In this document: piece by piece, positions 1 through 9,145 of the stretch
How positions within the stretch are numbered: the stretch's first letter is position 1
How the letters are laid out: every line of letters starts with the position of its first letter
Assembly (NCBI GenBank): GCA_947497985.1
Contig: CANMIX010000001.1
Location: 310,001-374,000 of the forward strand
Source: an uncultured Paracoccaceae bacterium
Lineage (GTDB): Bacteria; Pseudomonadota; Alphaproteobacteria; Rhodobacterales; Rhodobacteraceae
Length of the DNA stretch: 64,000 bases
Reading direction: 5' to 3'
Made by a program: the position numbers and the translations under genes
Notes under the pieces: generated by a model
The model's input: the letters and a program-made list of their open reading frames with translations, nothing else
The model's database searches: none
Told to the model about the DNA's origin: nothing

Positions 1-1587
1 ACCTTTTTGGACCAGAACGGTTGCAACAGGACCACGACCAACATCAAGCTGCGCTTCGATCACGGCACCTTGGGCAGCGCGATCGGGGTTGGCTTTCAGT
101 TCCAGGATTTCGGACTGCAGCGCGATCGCTTCCAGCAGTTCATCCAAACCTTGGCCAGTGTGTGCGGAAACTTCGACGTCTTGCACTTCACCCGACATGG
201 CTTCCACGATCACTTCGTGTTGCAGAAGCTCTGCGCGCACCTTGTTCGCATCAGCTGCCGGCTTGTCGATTTTGTTGATCGCAACAATCATCGGCACTTC
301 GGCGGCCTTGGCGTGGGCAATCGCTTCAACGGTTTGCGGCATCACCGAATCGTCGGCGGCAACAACCAGAACCACGATGTCAGTGACTTGAGCACCACGA
401 GACCGCATCGACGTAAAGGCCGCGTGACCCGGCGTATCAAGGAACGACAGCGTGGTGCCGCCTTCGGTTTTGACCTGATACGCGCCAATGTGCTGCGTAA
501 TGCCGCCGGCTTCGCCGGAAACAACTTTGGCGTCACGGATTGCGTCCAGAAGCGAAGTTTTACCGTGGTCAACGTGGCCCATGATGGTGATCACAGGTGG
601 ACGTGACTGCAGCGCGTCTTCGTTTTCTTCGATGTCCTGAATGACGTCTTCAACGTCAGCATCGGAAACGCGTACGACTTTGTGGCCGAATTCTTCGATG
701 ATCAATTCAGCTGTGTCTGCGTCAATCGTTTGGTTTTGTGTGACCATCATACCCATGTTCATGAGCGACTTCACAACATCACCAACGCGTTCGGCCATAC
801 GGTTCGCCAGCTCAGAGACGACAATCGCCTCGGGCAGCTGAACATCGCGGACGACCTTTTCGCGCTCAACCGTACCCATGGCTTTTTGACGGGCACGTTC
901 TTGCTTACGACGCATGGAAGCCACGGAACGCTGACGCCCACCGGCACCGCCGGTCGCTTGGCTCAGTGTCAGCTTACCGGAACGGCGACCTTCGTCACGG
1001 TTCTTGTTGCGTCCACGTTCTTCGCGCTCGCGGTCAGATTTCCGCGGCGTCGCAGCACCGGCCGGCTTGGACGCAGGTCCAGGGCGGGCAGCTGCTGCTG
1101 CGGGTTCTGCTTTTTTCTTTTCGGCTGCTGCTGTCGCCTGGGCAGCGGCACGCTTTTGCGCCTCGGCTGCTTCGGCGCGCTTGCGCTCTTCGTCTTCGGC
1201 CTTTTGACGCGCACGTTCTTCAGCTTCACGCTGCTCGCGCTCTTTGGCTTCCTGTTCCGCACGGCGGCGCTCACGCTCTTCAGCGCGTGCTTTCTCCGCA
1301 GCGGCGCGTTCGGCAGCTTCTTCAACTTCGCGTGCTTTGGCAGCTTGCAGAGCTTTCAGACGGCGCGCCATTTCTGCATCAGAAATGCCTGCGGGGCGAC
1401 GCGATGCATCACCCGAGCCGCCGACTCCGCCACCTGACTTTCCGGCGCCCGGCTTGGGAACCACAACGCGCTTGCGTTTGGTTTCCACCACGACATTTTT
1501 GGTCCGCCCGTGGCTGAAACTCTGTTTCACGTTCCCAGGACGGGAACCACGCAAACCCAATGTCTTTTTGCCGTCATTATCGCTCAT
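1..1587 (-). CDS. infB: translation initiation factor IF-2 (3' end cut off)
   Basis: GTPase that places initiator tRNA on the 30S subunit. The 529 visible residues hold the N-terminal region and the G domain. Residues about 70-200 are a very Ala/Glu/Arg/Lys-rich, probably helical stretch of low complexity, typical of IF-2. The P-loop GHVDHGKT lies near residue 336, DTPGH near 382 and NKID near 435. The stop codon and domains II-IV lie beyond the window's left edge; full proteins are usually over 800 residues. The ATG at 1585-1587 is 8 nt after the stop of the upstream ylxR-type gene. Last visible gene of the rimP-nusA-ylxR-infB operon. Confidence 0.97.
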   Translation of the reverse strand, partial: MSDNDGKKTLGLRGSRPGNVKQSFSHGRTKNVVVETKRKRVVVPKPGAGKSGGGVGGSGDASRRPAGISDAEMARRLKALQAAKAREVEEAAERAAAEKARAEERERRRAEQEAKEREQREAEERARQKAEDEERKRAEAAEAQKRAAAQATAAAEKKKAEPAAAAARPGPASKPAGAATPRKSDREREERGRNKNRDEGRRSGKLTLSQATGGAGGRQRSVASMRRKQERARQKAMGTVEREKVVRDVQLPEAIVVSELANRMAERVGDVVKSLMNMGMMVTQNQTIDADTAELIIEEFGHKVVRVSDADVEDVIQDIEENEDALQSRPPVITIMGHVDHGKTSLLDAIRDAKVVSGEAGGITQHIGAYQVKTEGGTTLSFLDTPGHAAFTSMRSRGAQVTDIVVLVVAADDSVMPQTVEAIAHAKAAEVPMIVAINKIDKPAADANKVRAELLQHEVIVEAMSGEVQDVEVSAHTGQGLDELLEAIALQSEILELKANPDRAAQGAVIEAQLDVGRGPVATVLVQKG

Positions 1588-1595
1588 AAAGCTCT

Positions 1596-2216
1596 TTATC
1601 CTTCCGTGCGGCCGTTGCCGCCCTTCAATTCGCGCAAACCTTGCAGTCGTTGCGCTTCCTCTACAACACGTTTGCTGAGTCCACCAGAGGCGAGGGCCGC
1701 ATGTATGACAGTTTCGCGTCCAAATGCCATCCCGAGCTCATTCGCAGTCATGCAACCGACGAATTTTCCCTTATAGGGTGTGCTCAGTTTGGACTTTCCG
1801 CGCGCGGACCCATCAGACGCTTGCAATAGGATCCTTGCTTCTTCTTTGATCAGCCAGTCTTTGACCTTTTCGTAACCCGCAATGGCTTGACCAGATTTAC
1901 GGGCAAGGCTGATCAGATCTACCAACCGTCGAGCGATCTGCGTTTCAACCTCAGCTACGAGGTCGCCGCGCATCTTTACCTGAGACTTGAAGCCACGTGC
2001 AAAGAGTTTCTTTTTGATCGCCTCTTCCAGAGCAGCGCGTTCGGACGCGACATAGACACCACGCCCCGGAAGTTTTCCCATCACATCCGGGAAAACTTCG
2101 TCATCGGGACTAAGAACAAAGCGGATCAACCCGTGCTTGGGTTGAATCTCTCCCGTGGCTAAGCATTTACGCTCAGCCCCGTCGCTTCGATCAGTTGTGG
2201 CACCAGCACGGCCCAT
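1596..2216 (-). CDS. YlxR/DUF448 RNA-binding protein with L7Ae-like C-terminal half
   Basis: A 206-residue protein. The N-terminal half fits the YlxR (DUF448) fold: RKCLATGE near residue 16, RFVLSPD near 32 and PGRGVYV near 50. The second half, from about residue 95, resembles the L7Ae/L30e-type RNA-binding domain fused to YlxR in alphaproteobacteria ([18 protein letters not shown]). Its place between nusA and infB is the conserved position of this family. The start ATG has an AGGAGAG ribosome-binding site and lies 23 nt after the nusA stop. Probably binds nucleic acid and may modulate transcription; no defined reaction is known. Confidence 0.88.
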   Translation of the reverse strand: MGRAGATTDRSDGAERKCLATGEIQPKHGLIRFVLSPDDEVFPDVMGKLPGRGVYVASERAALEEAIKKKLFARGFKSQVKMRGDLVAEVETQIARRLVDLISLARKSGQAIAGYEKVKDWLIKEEARILLQASDGSARGKSKLSTPYKGKFVGCMTANELGMAFGRETVIHAALASGGLSKRVVEEAQRLQGLRELKGGNGRTEG

Positions 2217-2239
2217 TCACACTCTCCTAAAACCTGAAA

Positions 2240-3856
2240 TCAGGCTTCGCCGTCTTCGGCTTCTGTTTCTTCAACTTCTTCTTGAGCAGCTTCCAGCTCA
2301 GCTGGATCAACCCAGCCCAACATGACGCGTGCGGTCATGACCAGATCCTGCGCATCCTCGAGGCTGACACCGTGGCTTTCCAAGATACCGTCGTCCTTGA
2401 CGCGCTGACCGTCGACCGTGGTCCAACCACCCGCCAATTCCCAGTCGGCACAGGTTGCGAAATCTTCCAGCGACTTCACATCGTCCTTGGCCAAGGCTTC
2501 CACCATCTGGGGTGTCAGGCCGTCAAATTCAATAAGGCTGTCTTCGACACCCAAAGCACGGGCCGCATCCAGCGCGGCTTTTGCCTGCGCTTCAAGGTAA
2601 TCGCGTGCACGGGCTTGCAACTCTTGTGCTGTGCCTTCGTCAACACCATCGATGACCAGAAGCTCGTCCAATTCGACATAGGCAACTTCTTCGAGGTTGG
2701 TGAACCCTTCAGAAACCAGCAGCTGTGCGAAGAATTCGTCCAGATCCAACGTGGCCATGAACAGGCCGGTGCGGGCTTCGAATTCTTTCTGACGGCGCGC
2801 CGATTCTTCGGCTTCGGTCATGATGTCGATGTCCAGGCTGGTCAACTGCGAAGCCAGGCGCACGTTTTGACCACGACGACCAATCGCCAAGCTCAGCTGC
2901 TCTTCAGGAACAACAACTTCGATCTTGCCGGCTTCTTCGTCCAGAACAACTTTGGACACTTCAGCAGGTTGCAGCGCGTTCACCAGGAAGGTCGGCTGAT
3001 CTTCGTTCCACGGGATGATGTCGATCTTTTCACCCTGCAGCTCGTTTACAACCGCTTGAACGCGGGAGCCACGCATACCAACACAGGCGCCGACTGGATC
3101 GATTGAGTTATCAAACGACAAAACAGCGATTTTTGCACGGGAACCGGGGTCACGGGCAACGGCTTTAATCTCGATCACGCCGTCATAGATTTCCGGCACT
3201 TCCATCTTGAACAATTCCGCCATGAATTCGGGCGCAGTCCGCGACAGGAAGATCTGTGGACCGCGCTGTTCGCGACGCACATCTTTGATAAAGCAGCGAA
3301 TACGGTCATTCGGGCGATAGGCTTCGCGGCCGATTTTCTCGTTACGGCGCAGGATGGCTTCGCCGGCACCCACATCCACGATCACGTTGCCATATTCTTC
3401 GCGCTTCACCAGACCATTGATGATGGTGCCTGCGCGGTCTTTGAATTCATTATACTGACGGTCACGTTCGGCTTCGCGTACCTTTTGCAGGATAACCTGT
3501 TTGGCAGATTGCGCCGCGATACGGCCCATTTCCACTGGCGGAATTTCTTCCACATAGGTCGCGCCGATCTCAGGCTCGGACATGTATTGCTTGGCCTGCT
3601 CGACCGTCATTTCCGACTGATAGTTTTCCAGCTCGTCCGCATCCACAACGGTCCGCACACGCGTGAATGTGGCGCGACCCGTTTTACGGTCGATGGAAAC
3701 ACGGATATCCATCTCAGAGCCGTAACGGCTCTTCGCAGCCCGCGCGAGGCTCTCTTCCATGGCTTCGACCACCAGACCTGGGTCGATCATTTTTTCACGT
3801 GCCACGGCCTCAGCGGTTTGCAACAGCTCCAGCTGGTTTGCAGAGGTAATCGCCAT
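2240..3856 (-). CDS. nusA: transcription termination/antitermination factor NusA
   Basis: 538 residues. The order is an N-terminal RNA-polymerase-binding domain (1-135), S1 domain (about 142-205), two KH domains (GMRGSRVQ and AIGRRGQNVRLA loops) and C-terminal acidic helix-hairpin-helix repeats ending in a Glu-rich tail. NusA controls pausing, intrinsic termination and rRNA antitermination. The ATG overlaps the rimP stop as TAATG, so the two are translationally coupled. In several bacteria NusA regulates its own operon, which matters here because a terminator precedes rimP. Confidence 0.98.
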   Translation of the reverse strand: MAITSANQLELLQTAEAVAREKMIDPGLVVEAMEESLARAAKSRYGSEMDIRVSIDRKTGRATFTRVRTVVDADELENYQSEMTVEQAKQYMSEPEIGATYVEEIPPVEMGRIAAQSAKQVILQKVREAERDRQYNEFKDRAGTIINGLVKREEYGNVIVDVGAGEAILRRNEKIGREAYRPNDRIRCFIKDVRREQRGPQIFLSRTAPEFMAELFKMEVPEIYDGVIEIKAVARDPGSRAKIAVLSFDNSIDPVGACVGMRGSRVQAVVNELQGEKIDIIPWNEDQPTFLVNALQPAEVSKVVLDEEAGKIEVVVPEEQLSLAIGRRGQNVRLASQLTSLDIDIMTEAEESARRQKEFEARTGLFMATLDLDEFFAQLLVSEGFTNLEEVAYVELDELLVIDGVDEGTAQELQARARDYLEAQAKAALDAARALGVEDSLIEFDGLTPQMVEALAKDDVKSLEDFATCADWELAGGWTTVDGQRVKDDGILESHGVSLEDAQDLVMTARVMLGWVDPAELEAAQEEVEETEAEDGEA

Positions 3857-4449
3857 TACTTCGTCTCCTCTTCGGACCCTTCTTCGGTCTCTATCTCGTC
3901 GAATGCGTCTTCGTTCACTACACCGGCCGCCTTACGCTGGCGCAACATTTCGCTAATCAGATCATCAGTCAGAACCAGTTTGGCATCGCTCAACCAATCG
4001 AAATCCAATCCAATTGTAACCGTCTCACCGTGTTCCTGAATATTGATCAGGACCTCATTTTCTTCGATCCCAGCCAGTTCACCCTTAAAACGACGGCGAC
4101 CATCGATAAGTTCGGTGGTTTCAATCTTCGCCTCATAGCCTTCGAACATGTCAAAGTCCTTGAGGCGCGTCAGAGGCCGGTCAATCCCGGGGCTGGACAC
4201 TTCAAGCGCGTAAGCGTCAAGAATGGGATCTTCGACATCCAAGGTTGCGCTGATTGCGTTGGAAATTTGCGCGCAATCGTCAACTTCGATGCCTCCATCC
4301 GGCTTGTCAGCCATAATTTGCAATGTCGTGGTTTTACCAGACATCAGGCGAATGCGCACAAGCTCATAGCCCAGGTCCTCGATCACCGGAGAGATGATCT
4401 CAGCCAGACGCCGGTCAATGGCAGCTTTGGCGATCAGGTCGTTGGTCAT
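3856..4449 (-). CDS. rimP: ribosome maturation factor RimP
   Basis: 197 residues with the two-domain RimP layout: an N-terminal part with [12 protein letters not shown] and DDCAQIS, the [10 protein letters not shown] motif near residue 88, and an acidic C-terminal tail. It helps mature the 30S subunit. An upstream in-frame GTG at 4464 would add five residues but abuts the U-tract of a terminator, so I chose the ATG at 4449; its ribosome-binding site (GGAAC) is weak. First gene of the nusA-infB operon. Confidence 0.96.
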   Translation of the reverse strand: MTNDLIAKAAIDRRLAEIISPVIEDLGYELVRIRLMSGKTTTLQIMADKPDGGIEVDDCAQISNAISATLDVEDPILDAYALEVSSPGIDRPLTRLKDFDMFEGYEAKIETTELIDGRRRFKGELAGIEENEVLINIQEHGETVTIGLDFDWLSDAKLVLTDDLISEMLRQRKAAGVVNEDAFDEIETEEGSEEETK

Positions 4450-4464
4450 ATGCGTTCCAAACAC

Positions 4465-4488
4465 AAAAAAACGGGCGCGCGGCCCGTT
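4465..4488 (-). terminator. intrinsic terminator or attenuator just upstream of rimP
   Basis: Read on the minus strand, AACGGGC-CGCGC-GCCCGTT is a perfect 7-bp stem with a 5-nt loop followed directly by seven T residues. The run ends 15 nt before the rimP ATG. On the plus strand no T-run follows, so it works leftward only. It either ends the pip/binding-protein transcript or attenuates the rimP-nusA-infB leader. A TTGACG box at 4587-4592 (minus) could be the -35 element of a leader promoter, but no clear -10 is visible. I see no gene in 4489-4641. Confidence 0.85.
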
Positions 4489-4641
4489 AAACTTACCCGG
4501 TGGAGCTTCGAACCAAGTCCGACGCGCCGCTGTTGGAGAGGTGTATATGCGGTTGCCCCTGAGTCTGCAAGGAAAACATCAATCCACGTCAATTCCGTAG
4601 CTAAGTCGCTGGTATTGAACCCTATTCATATCAGAATGTGA

Positions 4642-5478
4642 CTAGATCTTCCACCAACGTTCAAGCAAGCGCGCATCATCCAAGGCGGAAACCTTACCAA
4701 CCTGACGGGGCACCCCGACCGTGTGATGGGCAACGATTTGCATATCTTCGACAGAAGGATGAAACGTCAAATCCCGGCGATCCCGCAGGATTTGCTGGAC
4801 TGGGAAGGCCGCGACATCCACGAATCCGTCCCGTAAGGCTTCCGCTCGGACGGCAGGATCCGGGATCACAGCGACCTCAACGGTATCGAGCCACCCGGCA
4901 AGATGTTCTTTGTAATGTTTTGTCACGCGCTCAGCTCTGAAATCGCGGCCGTCGTTAGCACGCGTTATCGCATAGCACCCGCTCCCGGACCGTTGGCCAA
5001 GTGTTTCGAAAATCACACCACGCTGCGTGATCACGCAACCCGACCCGGACAACACATAAGGCAAATGCGGGTTTGGTGTCGTAAGCTCAATGACGATACG
5101 ATTTGGACCTGCAGCGTGAATCAAACCCACCTGAGACATCACATGTGCCAGACTGTCGATGACATCGCTGACAGCCACTGGCGCACCGGATTGGAAGCGC
5201 GCGTCGCTGCGCAGGTCGAATTCCCACCGCACCGCGCGCGGATCACTGCGCCACCCCGAGGCCAGCTCACCACGAAGCACACCGTCAGGTCCTATTTCCA
5301 CCAGCGTATCATGCCCCGCACGCAGCGCGAGGTTGCGCATCAAGTCGGGGTCACGTGGAATGGCCAATCGCAGCAGGCCGCCGCGCTGCGGGGCACCATG
5401 AACGGACGTTCCAGTCGCGGCCAAAAGCGCGGCTGCTGCACCAGATGTAAACAGGGCGCGGCGGTCCATTCGGTTCAT
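4642..5478 (-). CDS. half-size peptide/solute-binding protein (SBP_bac_5-like)
   Basis: 278 residues, about half the usual length of a family-5 extracellular binding protein. The N-terminus has Arg-Arg followed by a hydrophobic Ala/Leu stretch (residues 5-25), consistent with a Tat or Sec signal. Family features include GGLLRLAIPRDPD after the signal, ELASGWRSDP and WEFDLRSDARFQSGAPV (about 75-100), normal for the first lobe. The second lobe seems mostly lacking: the protein ends with ARLLERWWKI. The ATG overlaps the stop of the upstream peptidase gene (ATGA). No permease or ATPase is adjacent. Could be a peptide scavenger for other transporters or a degenerate paralogue. Confidence 0.75.
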   Translation of the reverse strand: MNRMDRRALFTSGAAAALLAATGTSVHGAPQRGGLLRLAIPRDPDLMRNLALRAGHDTLVEIGPDGVLRGELASGWRSDPRAVRWEFDLRSDARFQSGAPVAVSDVIDSLAHVMSQVGLIHAAGPNRIVIELTTPNPHLPYVLSGSGCVITQRGVIFETLGQRSGSGCYAITRANDGRDFRAERVTKHYKEHLAGWLDTVEVAVIPDPAVRAEALRDGFVDVAAFPVQQILRDRRDLTFHPSVEDMQIVAHHTVGVPRQVGKVSALDDARLLERWWKI

Positions 5479-6455
5479 TCTTGCTGTTCCTCAGCGATAC
5501 TATCCATAGCCCGAACCAATTCCTGACTGATTCCCGGCTCAGAAAGAGCATGACCGGCGTTGCGCACCATCACAAGATCCGCATTGGGCCAAAGTTCGCT
5601 TAGGCGCCATGCGGATTGTGGTGGGCAAATCATGTCATAGCGTCCTTGAATGATCTTGCCCGGCAGATGCGAAATGCGGCCCATGTTGGCCAGAATCTGC
5701 CCGTCAAAATCAAGGAACCCGTTGTTGATAAAATAGTGGTTTTCCAATCGCGCGAATGCGCGCGCGTATTCACTGGGCGGGTCGCCAGAAACACCGTTAG
5801 AGGCAATCGACGCCAAGGCGTTTTCCCAGGCGGACCAGGCGCGCCCAAACCTTATTTCTTCGTTCCGGTTCCCGGAGAATAACCGCTTGTGGTAGGCTTT
5901 GATCAGATCGCCACGTTCGTTTTCCGGAACAAGGCTGATGAACCGTGACCAGGTCTCGGGCCAGAAACGCCCAGCGCCGCCGTTGTAAAACCAATCCAGT
6001 TCGGACTGGGTCATCAAGAAAACACCGCGCAGCACAATATGGGTCACCCGTTCCGGATGCGATTGCGCATAGATCAGGGCAAGTGTCGCCCCCCAGCTAC
6101 CGCCAAACAAAACCCATTGTTCGATCCCCAAAGTGCGCCGGATCTCTTCCATATCCGCTACAAGGTGCCAGGTCGTGTTTGCTTCGCAGGAGGCATAGGG
6201 GCGCGAACGCCCACATCCGCGCTGATCAAACAGAATCACACGATAGACTTGCGGGTCAAAATATCTGCGCATCGCGGGGCTACTGCCACCGCCCGGGCCG
6301 CCATGGCAGACAACAACAGGAATCCCGTCTGGATTGCCCGATTGCTCAAAATATACGCGGTGTCCTTGGCCAACATCGATGATCCGCTGATCAAAAGGTT
6401 CGATCGGCGGGTAAAGAAATTGCACTGCGCGCTTTTGGTCAGGGTATTTGTCCAT
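5475..6455 (-). CDS. pip: proline iminopeptidase
   Basis: 326-residue alpha/beta hydrolase that removes N-terminal proline from peptides. HGGPGGG (51-57) forms the oxyanion region, DQRGCGRS follows, the nucleophile is Ser120 in GGSWG, and GRYDMICPP and NAGHALSEP supply the Asp and His positions. This is the standard S33 family length. No signal peptide, so cytoplasmic. It is divergent from ubiG (49 bp apart) and is followed with a 4-nt overlap by the binding-protein gene, suggesting joint peptide uptake and breakdown. Confidence 0.95.
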   Translation of the reverse strand: MDKYPDQKRAVQFLYPPIEPFDQRIIDVGQGHRVYFEQSGNPDGIPVVVCHGGPGGGSSPAMRRYFDPQVYRVILFDQRGCGRSRPYASCEANTTWHLVADMEEIRRTLGIEQWVLFGGSWGATLALIYAQSHPERVTHIVLRGVFLMTQSELDWFYNGGAGRFWPETWSRFISLVPENERGDLIKAYHKRLFSGNRNEEIRFGRAWSAWENALASIASNGVSGDPPSEYARAFARLENHYFINNGFLDFDGQILANMGRISHLPGKIIQGRYDMICPPQSAWRLSELWPNADLVMVRNAGHALSEPGISQELVRAMDSIAEEQQE

Positions 6456-6504
6456 TACAGGCCTATATAACGTCTACTAGGTAAAAGAACATACGGAGAC
6501 AGGA

Positions 6505-7254
6505 ATGCAAGCGCCTCACACGACAGTAGATCCGTCTGAGATCGCAAAATTTGAGGCCATGGCAGCCGAATGGTGGGATCCGAATGGGAAGTTTAAGCCT
6601 CTTCATATGCTTAACCCCTGCCGGTTGGACTATATCACCGGCCAGATCGCCGCTGAATTTGGTCGCAATCTGAATGATCCCTCCCCTTTGAAAGGGCTTC
6701 GTGTTCTGGATATCGGCTGTGGCGGCGGATTGTTGAGCGAACCGATTGCCCGATTGGGCGCCGAGGTGGTTGGCGCGGATGCTGCGGAAAAGAACCTTCC
6801 GGTTGCGCGCCTTCATGCCGAACAGTCTGGGCTCGACATCAACTATCGCCACACCACCGCCGAAGCCATGGCAGAAGCCGGTGAGCAGTTTGACGTTGTC
6901 ATGAATATGGAAGTGGTCGAGCACGTCGCAGATCCGCTGAGCTATCTGACCGCAATTCAACGTCTACTGCGTCCGGGTGGTCTTCAGATTTGCTCGACCA
7001 TCAACAGAAACCCAAAGAGCTTTGCGATGGCCATTGTCGGCGCTGAAGTCATCATGCGTTGGTTGCCACGCGGCACACATGAATGGTCGAAATTCATCAC
7101 ACCGGATGAGCTTTTTGATTTGCTCTCCCAATCCGGAATGACGCCGGTAGACCGAAAAGGGTTCGTTTTCAATCCGATTTTATGGAGCTGGAGCCTGTCT
7201 GAACGCGATCTTAGCGTGAATTACGCGACGGCAAGCACAAAGCCTGGAGTGTAA
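6505..7254 (+). CDS. ubiG: ubiquinone biosynthesis O-methyltransferase UbiG
   Basis: 249 residues. Class I SAM methyltransferase with DIGCGGG at 69-75 and the UbiG signatures [13 protein letters not shown] (22-34) and NMEVVEHV (about 134). It performs both O-methylations of ubiquinone synthesis. A GGAGACAGGA ribosome-binding region precedes the ATG. The gene stands alone, divergent from pip and convergent with the marR-type gene. Confidence 0.97.
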   Translation: MQAPHTTVDPSEIAKFEAMAAEWWDPNGKFKPLHMLNPCRLDYITGQIAAEFGRNLNDPSPLKGLRVLDIGCGGGLLSEPIARLGAEVVGADAAEKNLPVARLHAEQSGLDINYRHTTAEAMAEAGEQFDVVMNMEVVEHVADPLSYLTAIQRLLRPGGLQICSTINRNPKSFAMAIVGAEVIMRWLPRGTHEWSKFITPDELFDLLSQSGMTPVDRKGFVFNPILWSWSLSERDLSVNYATASTKPGV

Positions 7255-7406
7255 CTTAATTGCATTAAAGCAATGCGTTACACCTAAATTGAATTGAATA
7301 TCTATCCTTTGGGATAGGCCATAGCCCATTTGCGCCATTTTCAATGATGTTAGGAATGGTTAGGTTTTATATCAGGATTTAGAGATCCGAAACCACCACT
7401 CGCAAA

Positions 7407-7443
7407 GCGATCTTGTGCTCTTGATGGGAGAGCATAAGATCGC
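7407..7443. repeat. 15-bp intergenic inverted repeat
   Basis: GCGATCTTGTGCTCT at 7407-7421 pairs with AGAGCATAAGATCGC at 7429-7443 across a 7-nt loop; the one non-complementary position is a G-U pair in RNA. No T-run follows on either strand, so it is not a standard terminator. It lies in the 266-bp gap (7255-7520) between the convergent ubiG and marR-type genes. The rest of the gap holds only a small hairpin (CTATCC-TTTG-GGATAG) and no gene I can support. Confidence 0.7.
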
Positions 7444-7520
7444 GGCGAAGCGATATCACCTCATTAAACAACGGCGATGCATCCAGCAAAGACGCTTTTC
7501 AATAAGCGCCTGTCCCTTGT

Positions 7521-7961
7521 TCAAGTCGCCGCATCCAGTTTGGCACGCAATTCCCGCAGGATCGGAAGAGTTGCCCGTACACGCTCGTCCCCCAATTCAT
7601 TCACCACTTCGGAAATAATTGGGACAATACCGGCCAAAGCGGAATCGCGTGCTTGTCTGCCAGCGGGACTGATGGCCACAAACTTGCGACGCGCATCATC
7701 CCAATCTGGCCTGATATGGACATAGCCCGCGATTTCCAGCTTGTTCAGCGTGTTGGTCATCGCGCCGCGTGTCACGTGAAACAATTTAGCCAATTGCGCC
7801 GGAGTTCGTTCCAACCCAACACCCGCAAGGTGGTTGAGCACCGAAAAATGTGACAGCTCCATCCCTTTTGGCAGCGCCCGGCTTAACCGCGCACGCGCCA
7901 ATTGATCTGCCATGAGAATTTCACTGAACAGCGCAACCGCCAGCGGTGTGGTTTCTTCCAT
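7521..7961 (-). CDS. MarR-family transcriptional regulator
   Basis: 146 residues, the usual MarR length. The winged helix-turn-helix is clear: TPAQLAKLFHVTRGAMTNTL (about 53-72) followed by the wing KLEIAGYVHIRPDWDDARRK. Dimer helices flank it. The start codon overlaps the nitrilase stop as TAATG, so it is the last gene of the comF-grx-nitrilase operon. The ligand and targets cannot be read from the sequence; autoregulation of the operon would be the usual guess. Confidence 0.92.
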   Translation of the reverse strand: MEETTPLAVALFSEILMADQLARARLSRALPKGMELSHFSVLNHLAGVGLERTPAQLAKLFHVTRGAMTNTLNKLEIAGYVHIRPDWDDARRKFVAISPAGRQARDSALAGIVPIISEVVNELGDERVRATLPILRELRAKLDAAT

Positions 7962-8791
7962 TAGGGTCCGTCGAACTCTCTGTCATGGGTCAGGGATGGC
8001 ACACGTCTGCGTGCTTCTTCTACTCTTTCCATCTCGAGATCAACGAAACTCACGCCTGGATCAACGCCTGCGTCCAATAATATCTCCCCCCAAGGTGCCA
8101 CAACCAATGAATGGCCAAAGGTTTTGCGGCCCGGCCCCCGAGAGACGACATGGTGACCCGTCTGTGCCGGAGCCAGAACAAAACACCCTGTTTCAATAGC
8201 GCGCGCCTGCAACAACGCATGCCAATGTGCGGCACCTGTTACCGGAGAAAACGCGGCTGGGACCGTCAGAATCTGCGCACCAGCTTGCGCTAATTTTCGA
8301 TAGAGATAAGGAAAGCGTACGTCGTAGCAAATCGTCATGCCAATCCGTGCAAACCCAGCATCGGCCACAACCGCGCTTTGCCCCGGACGATAGCCATCAG
8401 ATTCGCGGTAGCGTTCCTCAGCTGAGACATCCACATCGAACATATGAATTTTGTCATAGGTCGCGGCAATCTCACCCTGTGGCGAAATCAAGAACTGCCG
8501 ATTGGCAAACCGCCCGTCTGGGTCGCTGGTTTTCAAGGCCAGTGAACCGATGGTTAGCCAAACCCCATGACGTTTTGCCGCCTCACACAGTACAGGCAAC
8601 GATGTGTCCTGCTCTTGTGTGTGCAAAACTGCTTTTTGGTGGGTTCGACTGCCGGAAATGCAATTTGTCACTTCCGGCGTCAGTACATATTGCGCACCAC
8701 CGGCCGCTGCGTCACCAATCATCTCAAGAACAGTCCGCAGGTTTTCCTCCGGCTGGTCCGTCGATGAGATCTGAAGCAGAGCCGCGCGCAT
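7961..8791 (-). CDS. carbon-nitrogen hydrolase (nitrilase superfamily)
   Basis: 276 residues. The Glu-Lys-Cys triad is visible as Glu40 (LTPEVTN), Lys114 (YDKIHMFDV) and Cys155 (MTICYDVRFPYLYR). The pattern and length fit the Nit1/Nit2 branch, often deaminated-glutathione or omega-amidases. It starts 11 nt after the glutaredoxin gene, and this pairing supports a glutathione-repair role, though substrate is inferred. Confidence 0.93.
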   Translation of the reverse strand: MRAALLQISSTDQPEENLRTVLEMIGDAAAGGAQYVLTPEVTNCISGSRTHQKAVLHTQEQDTSLPVLCEAAKRHGVWLTIGSLALKTSDPDGRFANRQFLISPQGEIAATYDKIHMFDVDVSAEERYRESDGYRPGQSAVVADAGFARIGMTICYDVRFPYLYRKLAQAGAQILTVPAAFSPVTGAAHWHALLQARAIETGCFVLAPAQTGHHVVSRGPGRKTFGHSLVVAPWGEILLDAGVDPGVSFVDLEMERVEEARRRVPSLTHDREFDGP

Positions 8792-8802
8792 TAATCTGGC
8801 CC

Positions 8803-9060
8803 TTATGCAGCCAACATTGGATCAAGCTTGCCGTCACGCTCCAACGCGTAAAGGTCATCGCAACCGCCAACATGTGTCTCACCAATAAAGATCTGGGGGA
8901 CAGTGCGGCCGCCATTGGCACGTTTGATCATTTCTTGTTTACGCTTGGGGCTGGTCAGCACGTTAACTTCGGAAAACTTGACGCCCTTTTCTTTCAGAAG
9001 GCGCTTTGCCTGGTGGCAGTAACCGCACAATGGCGATGTGTAGATTTCGACGGCTTTCAT
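8803..9060 (-). CDS. grxC: glutaredoxin 3
   Basis: 85 residues with active site Cys12-Gly-Tyr-Cys15, the TVPQIFIG cis-Pro loop and the GGCDDLYAL glutathione-binding motif. Dithiol glutaredoxin that reduces disulfides with glutathione. An in-frame TTG upstream would add four residues, but the ATG at 9060 has GGAG seven bases away and gives the normal start MKAVEIYT. Lies between comF and the nitrilase gene. Confidence 0.96.
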   Translation of the reverse strand: MKAVEIYTSPLCGYCHQAKRLLKEKGVKFSEVNVLTSPKRKQEMIKRANGGRTVPQIFIGETHVGGCDDLYALERDGKLDPMLAA

Positions 9061-9145
9061 TCGTGGCTCCAAAATTGGTTTGGTCTATCTTTACCGACCA
9101 ACTTGGGATGCCGCCAAGGCAAATTCCAGATTGAAAGTGCCCTGA

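Noticed and set aside
7-606. 199-codon plus-strand reading frame opposite infB
   Set aside because: It mirrors the IF-2 G domain on the other strand; no ribosome-binding site and no family resemblance. Similar antisense frames opposite nusA, maeB, addA and others were dropped for the same reason.
1519-1540. GTTTCACGTT half of a parS palindrome in infB
   Set aside because: The right arm is unrelated (CCCAGG).
4500-4525. tRNA T-arm-like GGTTCGAAGC on the minus strand upstream of rimP
   Set aside because: The flanking 5-bp stem does not pair and no acceptor, D or anticodon arms can be built; not a tRNA or a clear tmRNA piece.
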